The notes: generated by a model from the letters alone, not told the origin. A stretch of 12,974 nt of DNA from an uncultured Nocardiaceae bacterium (GCA_936936565.1 CAKZIX010000051.1:1-12974); one strand, 5' to 3'; shown: positions 6,427-12,759, counted from the stretch's first letter. Numbers and translations are program-made.

Positions 6427-7875
6427 GTGAGCAATCGATTCGCTTGTGACCCAGCAGAACTCGCGACCCTGTTCCTGTTCGAGAAACTCGACGAGGAGCA
6501 GCTGGCCTGGCTGTGCCGCGACGGGCACGTGCAGCTGGTCGAGCCCGGCGAGGTGTACCGCGAGGGCGATCCGGCCACCTGCTTCTATGTGCTCATGGAC
6601 GGTGAGCTGACGCTGTCCAAGCTGTCGGGTGGGCACGAGATAGAGGTGAACCGCACCAGCCACCGGGGCGCCTACTGTGGCGCGTGGAACGCCTACATGG
6701 GGGACCGGATTCCGCAGATCTACACGGCCACCATGCGGGTCACGCGGCCCTCGACGTTCTTCGTGCTCGACGCGGGCTCGTTCTCGCGGATGATCAACGA
6801 GTGGTTCCCGATGGCCGTGCACCTGCTCGACGGCGTGTTCTTCGGCGGGCAGAGCACCGCGCGTATCGTCAACCAGCGCGAGCGGCTGCTGGCGCTGGGC
6901 TCGTTGTCGGCCGGGCTCACCCATGAGCTGAACAACCCTGCGGCAGCGGCGGTTCGGGCGACGGCGGGGCTGCGCGACCGGGTCGCGGGCATGCGTCACA
7001 AGCTCGGCAAGATCGCCAAGGGCCCCTTCGACCGCGAGGTTCTCGGGCGGCTGTTCGAGTTGCAGGAACGCGCCGCCGAGCAGGTCGCGAAGGCCCCGGT
7101 GCTCACGCCGCTCGAAGAGTCGGATCGCGAAGACGCCCTGGGGGATTGGTTCGACGACCACGACATCGCAGGTGGCTGGGACCTGGCGCCGAACTTCGTG
7201 CAGGCCGGCATCGACCCCGAGTGGCTCGACGGCGTCGCCGCGATGCTCGACGATCAGCCCGCGGAGTTTCTCGACGGGGCCGTGCGCTGGCTCAACTACA
7301 CCGTCGAGACCGAGCTGTTGATGAACGAAATCTCCGACAGCACAAACCGAATCACGTCGCTGGTGAATGCGGCCAAACAGTACTCGCAGATGGACCGGGC
7401 GCCGTTCCAGGTGATCGACGTGCACGAGCTGCTCGACAGCACCTTGGTCATGCTCGCCGCCAAGATCGGTGACATCACCGTCGTCAAGGACTACGACCGG
7501 ACGCTGCCGCCCGTGCCGTGCTATGCGGCCGAGCTGAACCAGGTCTGGACCAACCTGATCGACAACGCCGTCGGCGCCATGGGCGCCGCGGGCACGCTGA
7601 CCGTCCGCACCTACCGCGAAGATGCTTGCGTCGCAGTCGAAATCGGGGACACCGGACCAGGCGTGCCCGAGGAGCTGCGCACCCGGATCTTCGAGCCCTT
7701 CTTCACCACCAAACCGGTGGGCGAGGGCACCGGCCTGGGCCTGGACATCTCGTTCCGCATCGTCGTCAACAAACACAAGGGCGACATCCGGGTCGAATCC
7801 GAGCCCGGCAACACCAGATTCATCGTCCGGCTGCCGCTCGAGAACACCGTGGAGGTTGCAGATGCAGGGGATTGA
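6427..7875 (+). CDS. Soluble histidine kinase with an N-terminal cyclic-nucleotide-binding-like domain
   Basis: The protein has 482 residues from GTG 6427, with AGAGG (6413-6417) upstream. Residues about 10-135 form a CNB/CRP-like beta-roll (LFLFEKLDEEQLAWL, EPGEVYREGDPATCFYVLMD), but the phosphate-binding cassette pattern GE...PR-x-A is not present, so cyclic nucleotide binding is doubtful. The H box is SLSAGLTHELNNPAA with H166. A long acidic and Ala-rich insertion (about 185-290) separates it from the second dimerisation helix (TNRITSLVNAAKQYSQMDR). The ATPase has the N box (NQVWTNLIDNAVGAM, 371-385), G1 (IGDTGPG), F (FEPFFTTK) and G2 (GEGTGLGLD). There are no membrane segments, so it should sense something in the cytosol. 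It lies 15 bases after the receiver-flavoprotein gene, which it probably phosphorylates, and overlaps the zinc-finger gene by 14 bases. Confidence 0.93.
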   Translation: MSNRFACDPAELATLFLFEKLDEEQLAWLCRDGHVQLVEPGEVYREGDPATCFYVLMDGELTLSKLSGGHEIEVNRTSHRGAYCGAWNAYMGDRIPQIYTATMRVTRPSTFFVLDAGSFSRMINEWFPMAVHLLDGVFFGGQSTARIVNQRERLLALGSLSAGLTHELNNPAAAAVRATAGLRDRVAGMRHKLGKIAKGPFDREVLGRLFELQERAAEQVAKAPVLTPLEESDREDALGDWFDDHDIAGGWDLAPNFVQAGIDPEWLDGVAAMLDDQPAEFLDGAVRWLNYTVETELLMNEISDSTNRITSLVNAAKQYSQMDRAPFQVIDVHELLDSTLVMLAAKIGDITVVKDYDRTLPPVPCYAAELNQVWTNLIDNAVGAMGAAGTLTVRTYREDACVAVEIGDTGPGVPEELRTRIFEPFFTTKPVGEGTGLGLDISFRIVVNKHKGDIRVESEPGNTRFIVRLPLENTVEVADAGD

Positions 7876-8200
7876 TCCGTCCGTGCCGCCCAGTGGCCCC
7901 GGATGCGTGGAATGTGAAGCGGCGCAAGGCTGGTGGTTCCATCTGCGCCGCTGCGCCCAATGCGGCCACGTCGGCTGCTGCGACTCCTCGCCGTCGCAGC
8001 ATGCCTCCAAGCATGCCGGCGAGACCGGTCACCCGCTGATTCAGAGTTACGAGCCGGGCGAGGACTGGTACTGGGATTTTCGTACCGAGGAGATGTACAC
8101 GGGCCCGGAACTTGCGGCACCCCATAGTCATCCACGCGAGCAGGGCGTGCCCGGACCGAAGGATCGAGTGCCCAAGGACTGGCAGCGGCAACTGAACTGA
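7862..8200 (+). CDS. UBP-type zinc-finger protein
   Basis: The protein has 112 residues from ATG 7862, with GGAGG (7851-7855) 6 bases upstream inside the kinase gene; the two genes overlap by 14 bases and are probably translationally coupled. Nearly the whole protein is a UBP-type zinc finger: C15-x2-C18, GWWFHLRRC with C31-x2-C34, GHVGC with C39, then H47, H51 and H57 (QHASKHAGETGHP), and an aromatic strand DWYWDF. In eukaryotes this fold grips the free C-terminal Gly-Gly of ubiquitin; in bacteria its ligand is not known to me. The C-terminal tail (GPKDRVPKDWQRQLN) appears complete. It is the third member of the receiver-flavoprotein/kinase cassette, so it may be an adaptor or redox or zinc-responsive partner. 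Confidence 0.92.
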   Translation: MQGIDPSVPPSGPGCVECEAAQGWWFHLRRCAQCGHVGCCDSSPSQHASKHAGETGHPLIQSYEPGEDWYWDFRTEEMYTGPELAAPHSHPREQGVPGPKDRVPKDWQRQLN

Positions 8201-8471
8201 ACCGCGCCGTACCCCGATCGGCGGCAGCCGGGTCGGCCGGCAGTTCTGGCTGGTTTCCGATCACGGCGAGCACTCGCAGTATGTCCGAAACATCAAGGTG
8301 AACAACGACATCAGGATTCGCATCTGGGGCCGCTGGCACGCGGGAACCGCGCACCTGCTGCCTGACGACGATGCGTATGCACGGCGGAAACAGCTGCCCC
8401 GTTTCAACAGTGCGCTGGTGCGGGCGCTCGGTACGGATCTGCTGACGGTTCGCATCGACCTCGAATCCTGA
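8196..8471 (+). pseudogene. Remnant of a deazaflavin (F420)-dependent nitroreductase-family gene, 5' part missing
   Basis: No start codon opens this frame, which begins after a stop at 8193-8195. Codons from 8199 read EPRRTPIGGSRVGRQFWLVS, then DHGEHSQYVRNIKVNND, GRWHAGTAHLLPDDDAYARR, and end ALVRALGTDLLTVRIDLES with a stop at 8469-8471. This is the C-terminal two thirds of the Ddn-like split-barrel family: RTPIGG, the (E/D)HG...YVRNI segment, and the GTA-x-LLP-DDD signature near the end. Full members are about 140-150 residues, so roughly the first 50-60 are lost. The homologous part begins almost exactly at the stop codon of the zinc-finger gene (8200), as expected for a deletion or recombination joint. 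The remaining frame has no internal stop, so the loss may be recent. Confidence 0.8.
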
Positions 8472-8487
8472 TCGGTGCCCTCACGCC

Positions 8488-8583
8488 GTGAAGACCATCG
8501 GCCTGCTCGGCGGCATGAGCTGGGAATCGTCGATCGAGTACTGCCGGCTGCTCAACGAAGGCGCGCGCTACGCGTTGGCCTGA
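8488..8583 (+). pseudogene. Remnant of an aspartate/glutamate racemase gene, 5' end only
   Basis: GTG 8488 opens a 31-residue frame reading VKTIGLLGGMSWESSIEYCR, then LLNEGARYALA and a stop at 8581. The beginning is the highly recognisable N-terminus of the Asp/Glu racemase (YgeA-like) family, MK-x-IG-(L/I)-LGGMSWEST...Y-x-(R/L)-(L/I)-N. A full member has about 230-240 residues, so almost all is missing. The resemblance fades after LLNEGAR, close to the stop codon of the leftward TetR gene (8568-8570). The joint therefore lies at the TetR 3' end. It lies 16 bases after the nitroreductase remnant, in the same direction. No ribosome-binding site is seen. I found no other piece of the racemase in the window. 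Confidence 0.75.
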
Positions 8584-9152
8584 ACCCCGATCAGCCGCCG
8601 CGTCTGGTCCCACAGTCCGTCCAGCAGCATCGGGTCGTTGCGCAGCTTCGCGAACAGCACGGCACCCTCCAACTGCGCGAGCACCGAGCGTGCGGCATCG
8701 ACCGGATCGGGTACTCCGATCTGCGTCACGATGTCGGTGACGATGCCGATCTGCTCGTCGAAGATTTCCTGAATTCTGTTGCGTACCAGTGGTTCGCGGT
8801 CGCTCAGTTCGATCCCCAGGTTGGCCAGCAGGCAGCCGTCGAGATTGCCGGTGGCCGCCTTGTAGGCGTGCTGGGCGTCGACCTGGGCACGCACCACGGC
8901 TTCGAGCCTGGCTACGGGATCGGCGTCGCCGTCGCGCGCGGCCAGCCACGCCGGGCGTTGTGCGGCCCAGTAGGCGTCGATGGCGGCGATGGACAGCGCC
9001 TCTTTCGAGGCGAAGAAGTGGTAGAAGCTGCCTTTGCGGACGTCGGCGCGCGCGCAGATTTCGGCAACGCCGATGGCGGCGTAGCCGCGCTGGTGCATGA
9101 GCGCCTGTGCCGCGTCGAGCAACCGTTCGCGAGCATCGCTGGTTCGTCCCAT
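8568..9152 (-). CDS. TetR/AcrR family regulator with NemR-like redox residues
   Basis: The protein has 194 residues from ATG 9152; the frame continues upstream but through the operator. The N-terminal HTH is ERLLDAAQALMHQRGYAAIG, then VAEICARADVRKGSFYHFFA and SKEAL, the KGSFYHFF type shared with NemR. The ligand domain has GNLDGCLLANLGIELSD with C107 and GAVLFAKLRND with K169. These align with C106 (ISGCLTVKLSAE) and K175 (GANLQAKISRS) of E. coli NemR, as I recall that sequence; there they form a reversible Cys-Lys bond on oxidation. It is divergent from a flavodoxin-like quinone reductase and a nitronate monooxygenase, with a large palindromic operator between. It is likely a self-regulating repressor released by electrophiles or oxidants. 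Its 3' end overlaps the racemase remnant by 16 bases. Confidence 0.93.
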   Translation of the reverse strand: MGRTSDARERLLDAAQALMHQRGYAAIGVAEICARADVRKGSFYHFFASKEALSIAAIDAYWAAQRPAWLAARDGDADPVARLEAVVRAQVDAQHAYKAATGNLDGCLLANLGIELSDREPLVRNRIQEIFDEQIGIVTDIVTQIGVPDPVDAARSVLAQLEGAVLFAKLRNDPMLLDGLWDQTRRLIGVQANA

Positions 9153-9159
9153 GAATCCG

Positions 9160-9165
9160 ATTGTA
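9160..9165 (-). promoter_or_regulatory. Candidate -10 box of the TetR gene (leaderless)
   Basis: On the minus strand TACAAT (complement of 9160-9165) lies 7 bases before the ATG at 9152, the spacing for a leaderless message. It overlaps the edge of the palindromic operator by two bases, which fits autorepression. No clear -35 box is seen. Confidence 0.5.
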
Positions 9166-9207
9166 GACGACCGGTCAACTATGTGTTTATAGTTGACCGG
9201 TCGTCTA
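9164..9207. promoter_or_regulatory. Double TetR operator: perfect 18-bp inverted repeat
   Basis: TAGACGACCGGTCAACTA (9164-9181) and its exact reverse complement TAGTTGACCGGTCGTCTA (9190-9207) are separated by 8 bp. Each arm is itself nearly symmetrical around the self-complementary core GACCGGTC (9169-9176 and 9195-9202), with TAG and CTA at its ends. The site is therefore best read as two operators centred 26 bp apart, each for one TetR dimer or dimer pair. TATAGT (9188-9193), a plausible -10 box for the flavodoxin gene, is inside it, and the TetR -10 box overlaps the other edge. Binding there would block both genes. Confidence 0.88.
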
Positions 9208-9222
9208 GCAGAAGGATGGGAC

Positions 9223-9822
9223 ATGCCTGAGATCACTGTCGCGGTGGCCTACCACAGCGGCTACGGACACACCGCCCGGCAAGCGAAAGCCGTTGCGGCA
9301 GGAGCGCAAAGCGTCGACGGCGCGCATGCCGTGCTGGTCGACGTCGAGCACCTCGGCGAGCCGTTGTGGGCCACGTTGGCCGACGCCGACGCCATCGTTT
9401 TCGGTTCGCCCACGTACATGGGCAGCCACACCGCAGCGTTCCAGCGCTTCGCCGAGGCCAGTGCGGCGATCTGGAGCGAGCAGGGCTGGCGCGACAAGAT
9501 CGCCGCCGGGTTCACCAATTCGGCCGGGGTCAACGGTGACAAGCTCAACACGCTCACCTCGCTGGCGTTGTTCGCCGCGCAGCACGCCATGACCTGGGTC
9601 GGCTTGGGCCTGCCGCCGGGCTGGGCCTATACGGCTGCGGGCGAACGTGATTCGCGCAATGCGCTGGGTAGCTTCCTCGGCGCCATGGCGCAATCGCCGT
9701 CGGACCTCGGGCCCGAGGCGGCACCGGTGCAGGCCGACCTCGATACCGCGGCCCACCTGGGACGCCGGGTCGCCGAGCACGCGCTCGTGGTGGCGCGGGG
9801 CCGGTCGGCGGTGCTGCGATGA
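9223..9822 (+). CDS. Flavodoxin-fold NAD(P)H:quinone oxidoreductase-like protein (WrbA-like)
   Basis: The protein has 199 residues from ATG 9223, with AGAAGGA just upstream. The FMN phosphate loop is YHSGYGHTARQA at the end of the first strand (ITVAVAYHS). GSPTYMGSHTAAFQRFAE is the second FMN loop typical of WrbA and NADPH-dependent FMN reductases. AGFTNSAGVNGDKLNTLTSL is the third, followed by MTWVGLGLPPG. These proteins reduce quinones by two electrons, avoiding semiquinones, or act as flavin reductases in the cytosol. The TetR protein, through the operator directly upstream, should control it. Its stop overlaps the ATG of the nitronate monooxygenase gene (ATGA at 9819-9822), so the two are co-transcribed and probably translationally coupled. 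Confidence 0.9.
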   Translation: MPEITVAVAYHSGYGHTARQAKAVAAGAQSVDGAHAVLVDVEHLGEPLWATLADADAIVFGSPTYMGSHTAAFQRFAEASAAIWSEQGWRDKIAAGFTNSAGVNGDKLNTLTSLALFAAQHAMTWVGLGLPPGWAYTAAGERDSRNALGSFLGAMAQSPSDLGPEAAPVQADLDTAAHLGRRVAEHALVVARGRSAVLR

Positions 9823-10880
9823 GGGCGAGCGCAGCGACGGGCGGCGTGTCGAGCGCGTTCACCGACTTGGTCGGCATCGACCACCCGATCGTGCAGGGCC
9901 CCTTCGGCGGCGGGCTGTCCACGGTCGAGCTGCTGGGCGCCGTGTCCGACGGTGGCGGGCTGGGGTCGTTCGGCGCGCACGTGCTCGACGGCGCCGGGAT
10001 CACCGAGTTGGTGGCCGCGTGCCGGGCCCGCACCGCGCGGCCCTTCAACATCAACCTGTGGGTGCCGCAGCCGGGCGAGCCGTCGGCCCTCGCGGCCGAG
10101 GATGCGGCCCGATTGCGCCCGTACTACACCGAACTCGGCGTCGAGCCACCGGAAACCCTTGCAGTGCCCAACTATTCGGAGCAACTGGCGGCCGTGCTGG
10201 ATGCCGGACCGCCGGTCGTCAGCTTCGTGATGGGCATCCCGGACGCGACATTCGTTGCAGCGGCACGCGCACGCGGAATGATCACGATCGGTACCGCTAC
10301 CACGGTCGAGGAGTCGATCGCGATCGAGGACGCGGGGCTGGATGCGGTGATCGCCTCCGGATCGGACGCCGGTGGACACCGCGGGGCCTTTCTGCGCCCG
10401 GTCCGGGAATCGCTGGTCGGCACGTTCTCGTTGATACCGCAAGTGGCGCAGGCTGTGTCGATTCCGGTCGTGGCCGCCGGCGGGATCGCCGACGCCCGGG
10501 GCGTGGCGGCCGCGCTGACGCTGGGTGCCGACGCTGTGCAGGTCGGCACCGGATTCCTGGCGACGGAGCAGTCGGGTGCCAGCCCCGTGCATCGCGCCGC
10601 GCTGCGCACGCCCGAGGCCGGCGTCACCGTACTCACGCGGCTGTTCTCGGGGCGCACAGCGCGTGGAATCGCGAACCGGTTCGTCCGCGAGTTCGTCGCA
10701 TTCGAGGACGCGGTGCCGCCGTATCCGGCGCAGAACGCGCTCATGATGCCGATCCGTAAAGCTGCTGCGCAACAAGGCAATGCCCAGCTGCTCAACCTGT
10801 GGTCCGGCCAGGCGGCGGCACTGGCGGGCAGCCGTGACGCCGCCACCTATCTGGCGGAGCTGGCGGCCGGGGCGCGGTGA
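9819..10880 (+). CDS. Nitronate monooxygenase family flavoprotein
   Basis: The protein has 353 residues and a TIM-barrel NMO/2-nitropropane dioxygenase fold. It starts VGIDHPIVQGPFGG, the FMN-binding N-terminal motif. GSDAGGHRG (181-189) carries the conserved His (H187), equivalent to the catalytic base. AAGGIADARG (219-228) and GADAVQVGTGFLATE (236-250) bind the FMN phosphate. FSGRTARGIANRF is the typical family segment near the C-terminus. NMOs oxidise alkyl nitronates such as propionate-3-nitronate; some class members instead act as NADH:quinone reductases, which would suit the preceding quinone-reductase gene. The ATG overlaps the previous stop. An in-frame GTG at 9846 is an alternative start. 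It ends 4 bases from the oppositely directed next gene. Confidence 0.92.
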   Translation: MRASAATGGVSSAFTDLVGIDHPIVQGPFGGGLSTVELLGAVSDGGGLGSFGAHVLDGAGITELVAACRARTARPFNINLWVPQPGEPSALAAEDAARLRPYYTELGVEPPETLAVPNYSEQLAAVLDAGPPVVSFVMGIPDATFVAAARARGMITIGTATTVEESIAIEDAGLDAVIASGSDAGGHRGAFLRPVRESLVGTFSLIPQVAQAVSIPVVAAGGIADARGVAAALTLGADAVQVGTGFLATEQSGASPVHRAALRTPEAGVTVLTRLFSGRTARGIANRFVREFVAFEDAVPPYPAQNALMMPIRKAAAQQGNAQLLNLWSGQAAALAGSRDAATYLAELAAGAR

Positions 10881-10884
10881 AGGC

Positions 10885-11415
10885 TCAGGCGTCGGGTTCG
10901 ATCCGCAGCGTGCCGATCACGGTGGCCAGCCCGTCGTATTGAGTTGCGAGCAGACAGATTTCGACGAGCCGGCGGGCGTCGTAGTGTGCGGCCAGCGTGG
11001 CCCAGGCAGCGGCGTCGATGTCTTTGGTGGCAACCAGTTGGTCGACCGCGGTGAGCAGGGCGCGATGCTTGGCCGACCACTCCGGCGCCGACGGTCCGGC
11101 CATGACCCGCTCGCGCAACGCCGGGGTGACCCCGGCGCGCTCGCCGAGGCGGATGTGATGCTGGCGTTCGTATTCGCAATCACGCAGGTGTGCGATACGC
11201 AGGATGACGAGTTCGGTCTCGTGGCGTGGCAACCGCCCGAACGGCATGAGCCGGCCGGAGTAGTACAGCCAGGCCCGGAACAGACCGCCGGCCTGCCCGA
11301 GAGTGCTGAACAGGTGCGCGTCGGGTACGCCGCTGGCCCGCGACAGCACGCGCCACATCGCCCAATTGAGCGGACCCAGCTGGGTGAGACGTCCTGGTTC
11401 GATCCGGGGTGCCAT
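10885..11415 (-). CDS. Carboxymuconolactone decarboxylase (AhpD-like) family protein
   Basis: The protein has 176 residues from ATG 11415; ATG 11427 would add four and neither has a strong ribosome-binding site. The core reads LPRHETELVILRIAHLRDCE, then YERQHHIRLGERAGV. In AhpD the matching segment holds a CxxC peroxidase pair and a His seven residues after the first Cys. Here C80 and H87 are kept but the second Cys is a Glu (C-E-Y-E), so a dithiol reaction is unlikely. Later HRALLTAVDQLVATKDI and RRLVEICLLATQYDGLAT are the helices of the CMD bundle. The role is unknown. It converges on the monooxygenase gene with 4 bases between stops, so there is no room for a terminator, and diverges from the PhoX-like gene. 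Confidence 0.9.
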   Translation of the reverse strand: MAPRIEPGRLTQLGPLNWAMWRVLSRASGVPDAHLFSTLGQAGGLFRAWLYYSGRLMPFGRLPRHETELVILRIAHLRDCEYERQHHIRLGERAGVTPALRERVMAGPSAPEWSAKHRALLTAVDQLVATKDIDAAAWATLAAHYDARRLVEICLLATQYDGLATVIGTLRIEPDA

Positions 11416-11527
11416 GCCGCCCAACATATCTTTCGCGCCCTCGGTCCTGGTCGTCTACGCGGCGACGGGAACGTGCGACCGCGGTGCGATAACGCCGGGT
11501 TCACCCGCTCGCCGTGATCTGGCCACA

Positions 11528-11552
11528 CGTGCGTCGACAACCGATACGCACG
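11528..11552. repeat. Inverted repeat in the divergent region before the PhoX-like gene
   Basis: CGTGCGT (11528-11534) and ACGCACG (11546-11552) form perfect 7-bp arms with an 11-base spacer. It lies about 65 bases before the PhoX-like start, in the 200-base region shared with the divergent CMD gene. It could be an operator or a leader hairpin. I see no convincing Pho-box direct repeats or paired -35/-10 in this region. Confidence 0.35.
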
Positions 11553-11615
11553 GCTGCACTACCTTCCCCGGGTCTCCAGTCGGGGGACGAAACAGCCCAA
11601 GCGAAAGGCATTTTC

Positions 11616-12752
11616 GTGGATCGTAGAAACTTCCTGCGGGTGACGGTCGTCGGCGGCGCGGCGGCCGCCTTCGGCGGCGCGTCGTGGCTGCACGCCTTCA
11701 GCGCCGGCGCCAAGCCCGGCGCTTCGCCCTACGGCGCGCTGCCCAAGCAGCCCGATGCCAACGGGCTGTTCCTGCCCCAAGGGTTCACCAGCCGGATCGT
11801 CGCGCGCTCCGGGCAGAAGGTCGGCTCGTCGACCTACACCTGGCACGACGCGCCCGACGGCGGCGCCTGCTTTGCCGACGGCTCGGGCTGGATCTACGTG
11901 TCCAACAGCGAAATCTCGGCGGTCGGCGGGGCCGGCGCGATCAAGTTCGGCGCCGACGGCGCGATCACCGGGGCGCACCGCATCCTGTCGAACACCAACC
12001 GCAACTGTGCCGGTGGTGCCACCCCGTGGAACACCTGGCTGTCGTGCGAAGAGGTCGACAACGGCGCGGTGTTCGAGACCGACCCGTGGGGTGCGAAGGC
12101 CGCGGTGCGGCTGCCCGCGATGGGCATCTTCAACCACGAGGCCTGCGCCGTGGACCCCGAGCGCAAGGTCGTGTACATGACAGAGGACAAGTCCGACGGC
12201 CGTTTCTACCGCTACGTGCCGACCACCTGGCCGTCGCTGAGCGCGGGCAAGCTCGAGGTGCTGTGCGAGAACAACGGGGCGCTGTCCTGGAAGCCGGTCC
12301 CCGATCCGTCGGCCGCGACGAAGGCCACGCGCTACCAGGTGTCCGACGCCAAGGTGTTCAACGGCGGCGAGGGCTGCTACTACGCGGGCGGCACCGTCTG
12401 GTTCACCACGAAGGGCGACAACCGGGTGTGGGCCTACGACGCGGTGGCCAACAAGCTTTCGCTCACCTACGAACCCGGCCGCGGCACGGCGCTGTCCGGC
12501 GTCGACAACGTCACCGGTGCCGCCAACGGCGACCTGTTCGTCGCCGAAGACGGCGGCAACATGGAAATCTGCGTCATCTCCGGCGGTGTGGTCGCGCCGT
12601 TCCTGCGGATCGCCAACTCCAGTTCCTCGGAGGTGACCGGCCCGGCGTTCAATCCGGCGGGCAACCGCCTGTACTTCTCGTCGCAGCGGGGCACCACCGG
12701 GTCCAGCAGCGCGGGCATCACCTACGAGGTGAGCGGACCGTTCCGCCGCTGA
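11616..12752 (+). CDS. PhoX family (DUF839) phosphatase-like protein with Tat signal
   Basis: The protein has 378 residues from GTG 11616, chosen because GAAAGG (11603-11608) lies 7 bases upstream and the Tat signal then begins the protein; the frame itself opens about 100 bases earlier. The signal is DRRNFLRVTVVGGAAAAFGG, a twin-arginine motif followed by a hydrophobic stretch. PhoX landmarks are NCAGGATPWNTWLSCEE (130-146), with the Cys and Glu pair used as metal ligands in the family, and FNHEACAVDP (172-181) leading to VYMTEDKSDGRFYRYVP. Family members are Ca/Fe-dependent phosphatases folded as a beta-propeller and exported already folded. This one is short compared with the 600-700 residues of classical PhoX, so activity on phosphate esters is likely but not certain. 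It is followed by a strong hairpin. Confidence 0.9.
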   Translation: MDRRNFLRVTVVGGAAAAFGGASWLHAFSAGAKPGASPYGALPKQPDANGLFLPQGFTSRIVARSGQKVGSSTYTWHDAPDGGACFADGSGWIYVSNSEISAVGGAGAIKFGADGAITGAHRILSNTNRNCAGGATPWNTWLSCEEVDNGAVFETDPWGAKAAVRLPAMGIFNHEACAVDPERKVVYMTEDKSDGRFYRYVPTTWPSLSAGKLEVLCENNGALSWKPVPDPSAATKATRYQVSDAKVFNGGEGCYYAGGTVWFTTKGDNRVWAYDAVANKLSLTYEPGRGTALSGVDNVTGAANGDLFVAEDGGNMEICVISGGVVAPFLRIANSSSSEVTGPAFNPAGNRLYFSSQRGTTGSSSAGITYEVSGPFRR

Positions 12753-12759
12753 TCGAGAC

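Noticed and set aside
5251..8010. A 919-codon open frame on the minus strand opposite the flavoprotein, kinase and zinc-finger genes
   Set aside because: It has no recognisable domains, is rich in His, Arg, Gly and Asp as expected from the antisense of GC-rich codons, and is opposed by three well-supported genes.
11514..11615. An upstream extension of the PhoX-like frame from ATG 11514
   Set aside because: It would bury the Tat signal 34 residues inside the protein; the GTG at 11616 has a ribosome-binding site and puts the twin arginines at the N-terminus.
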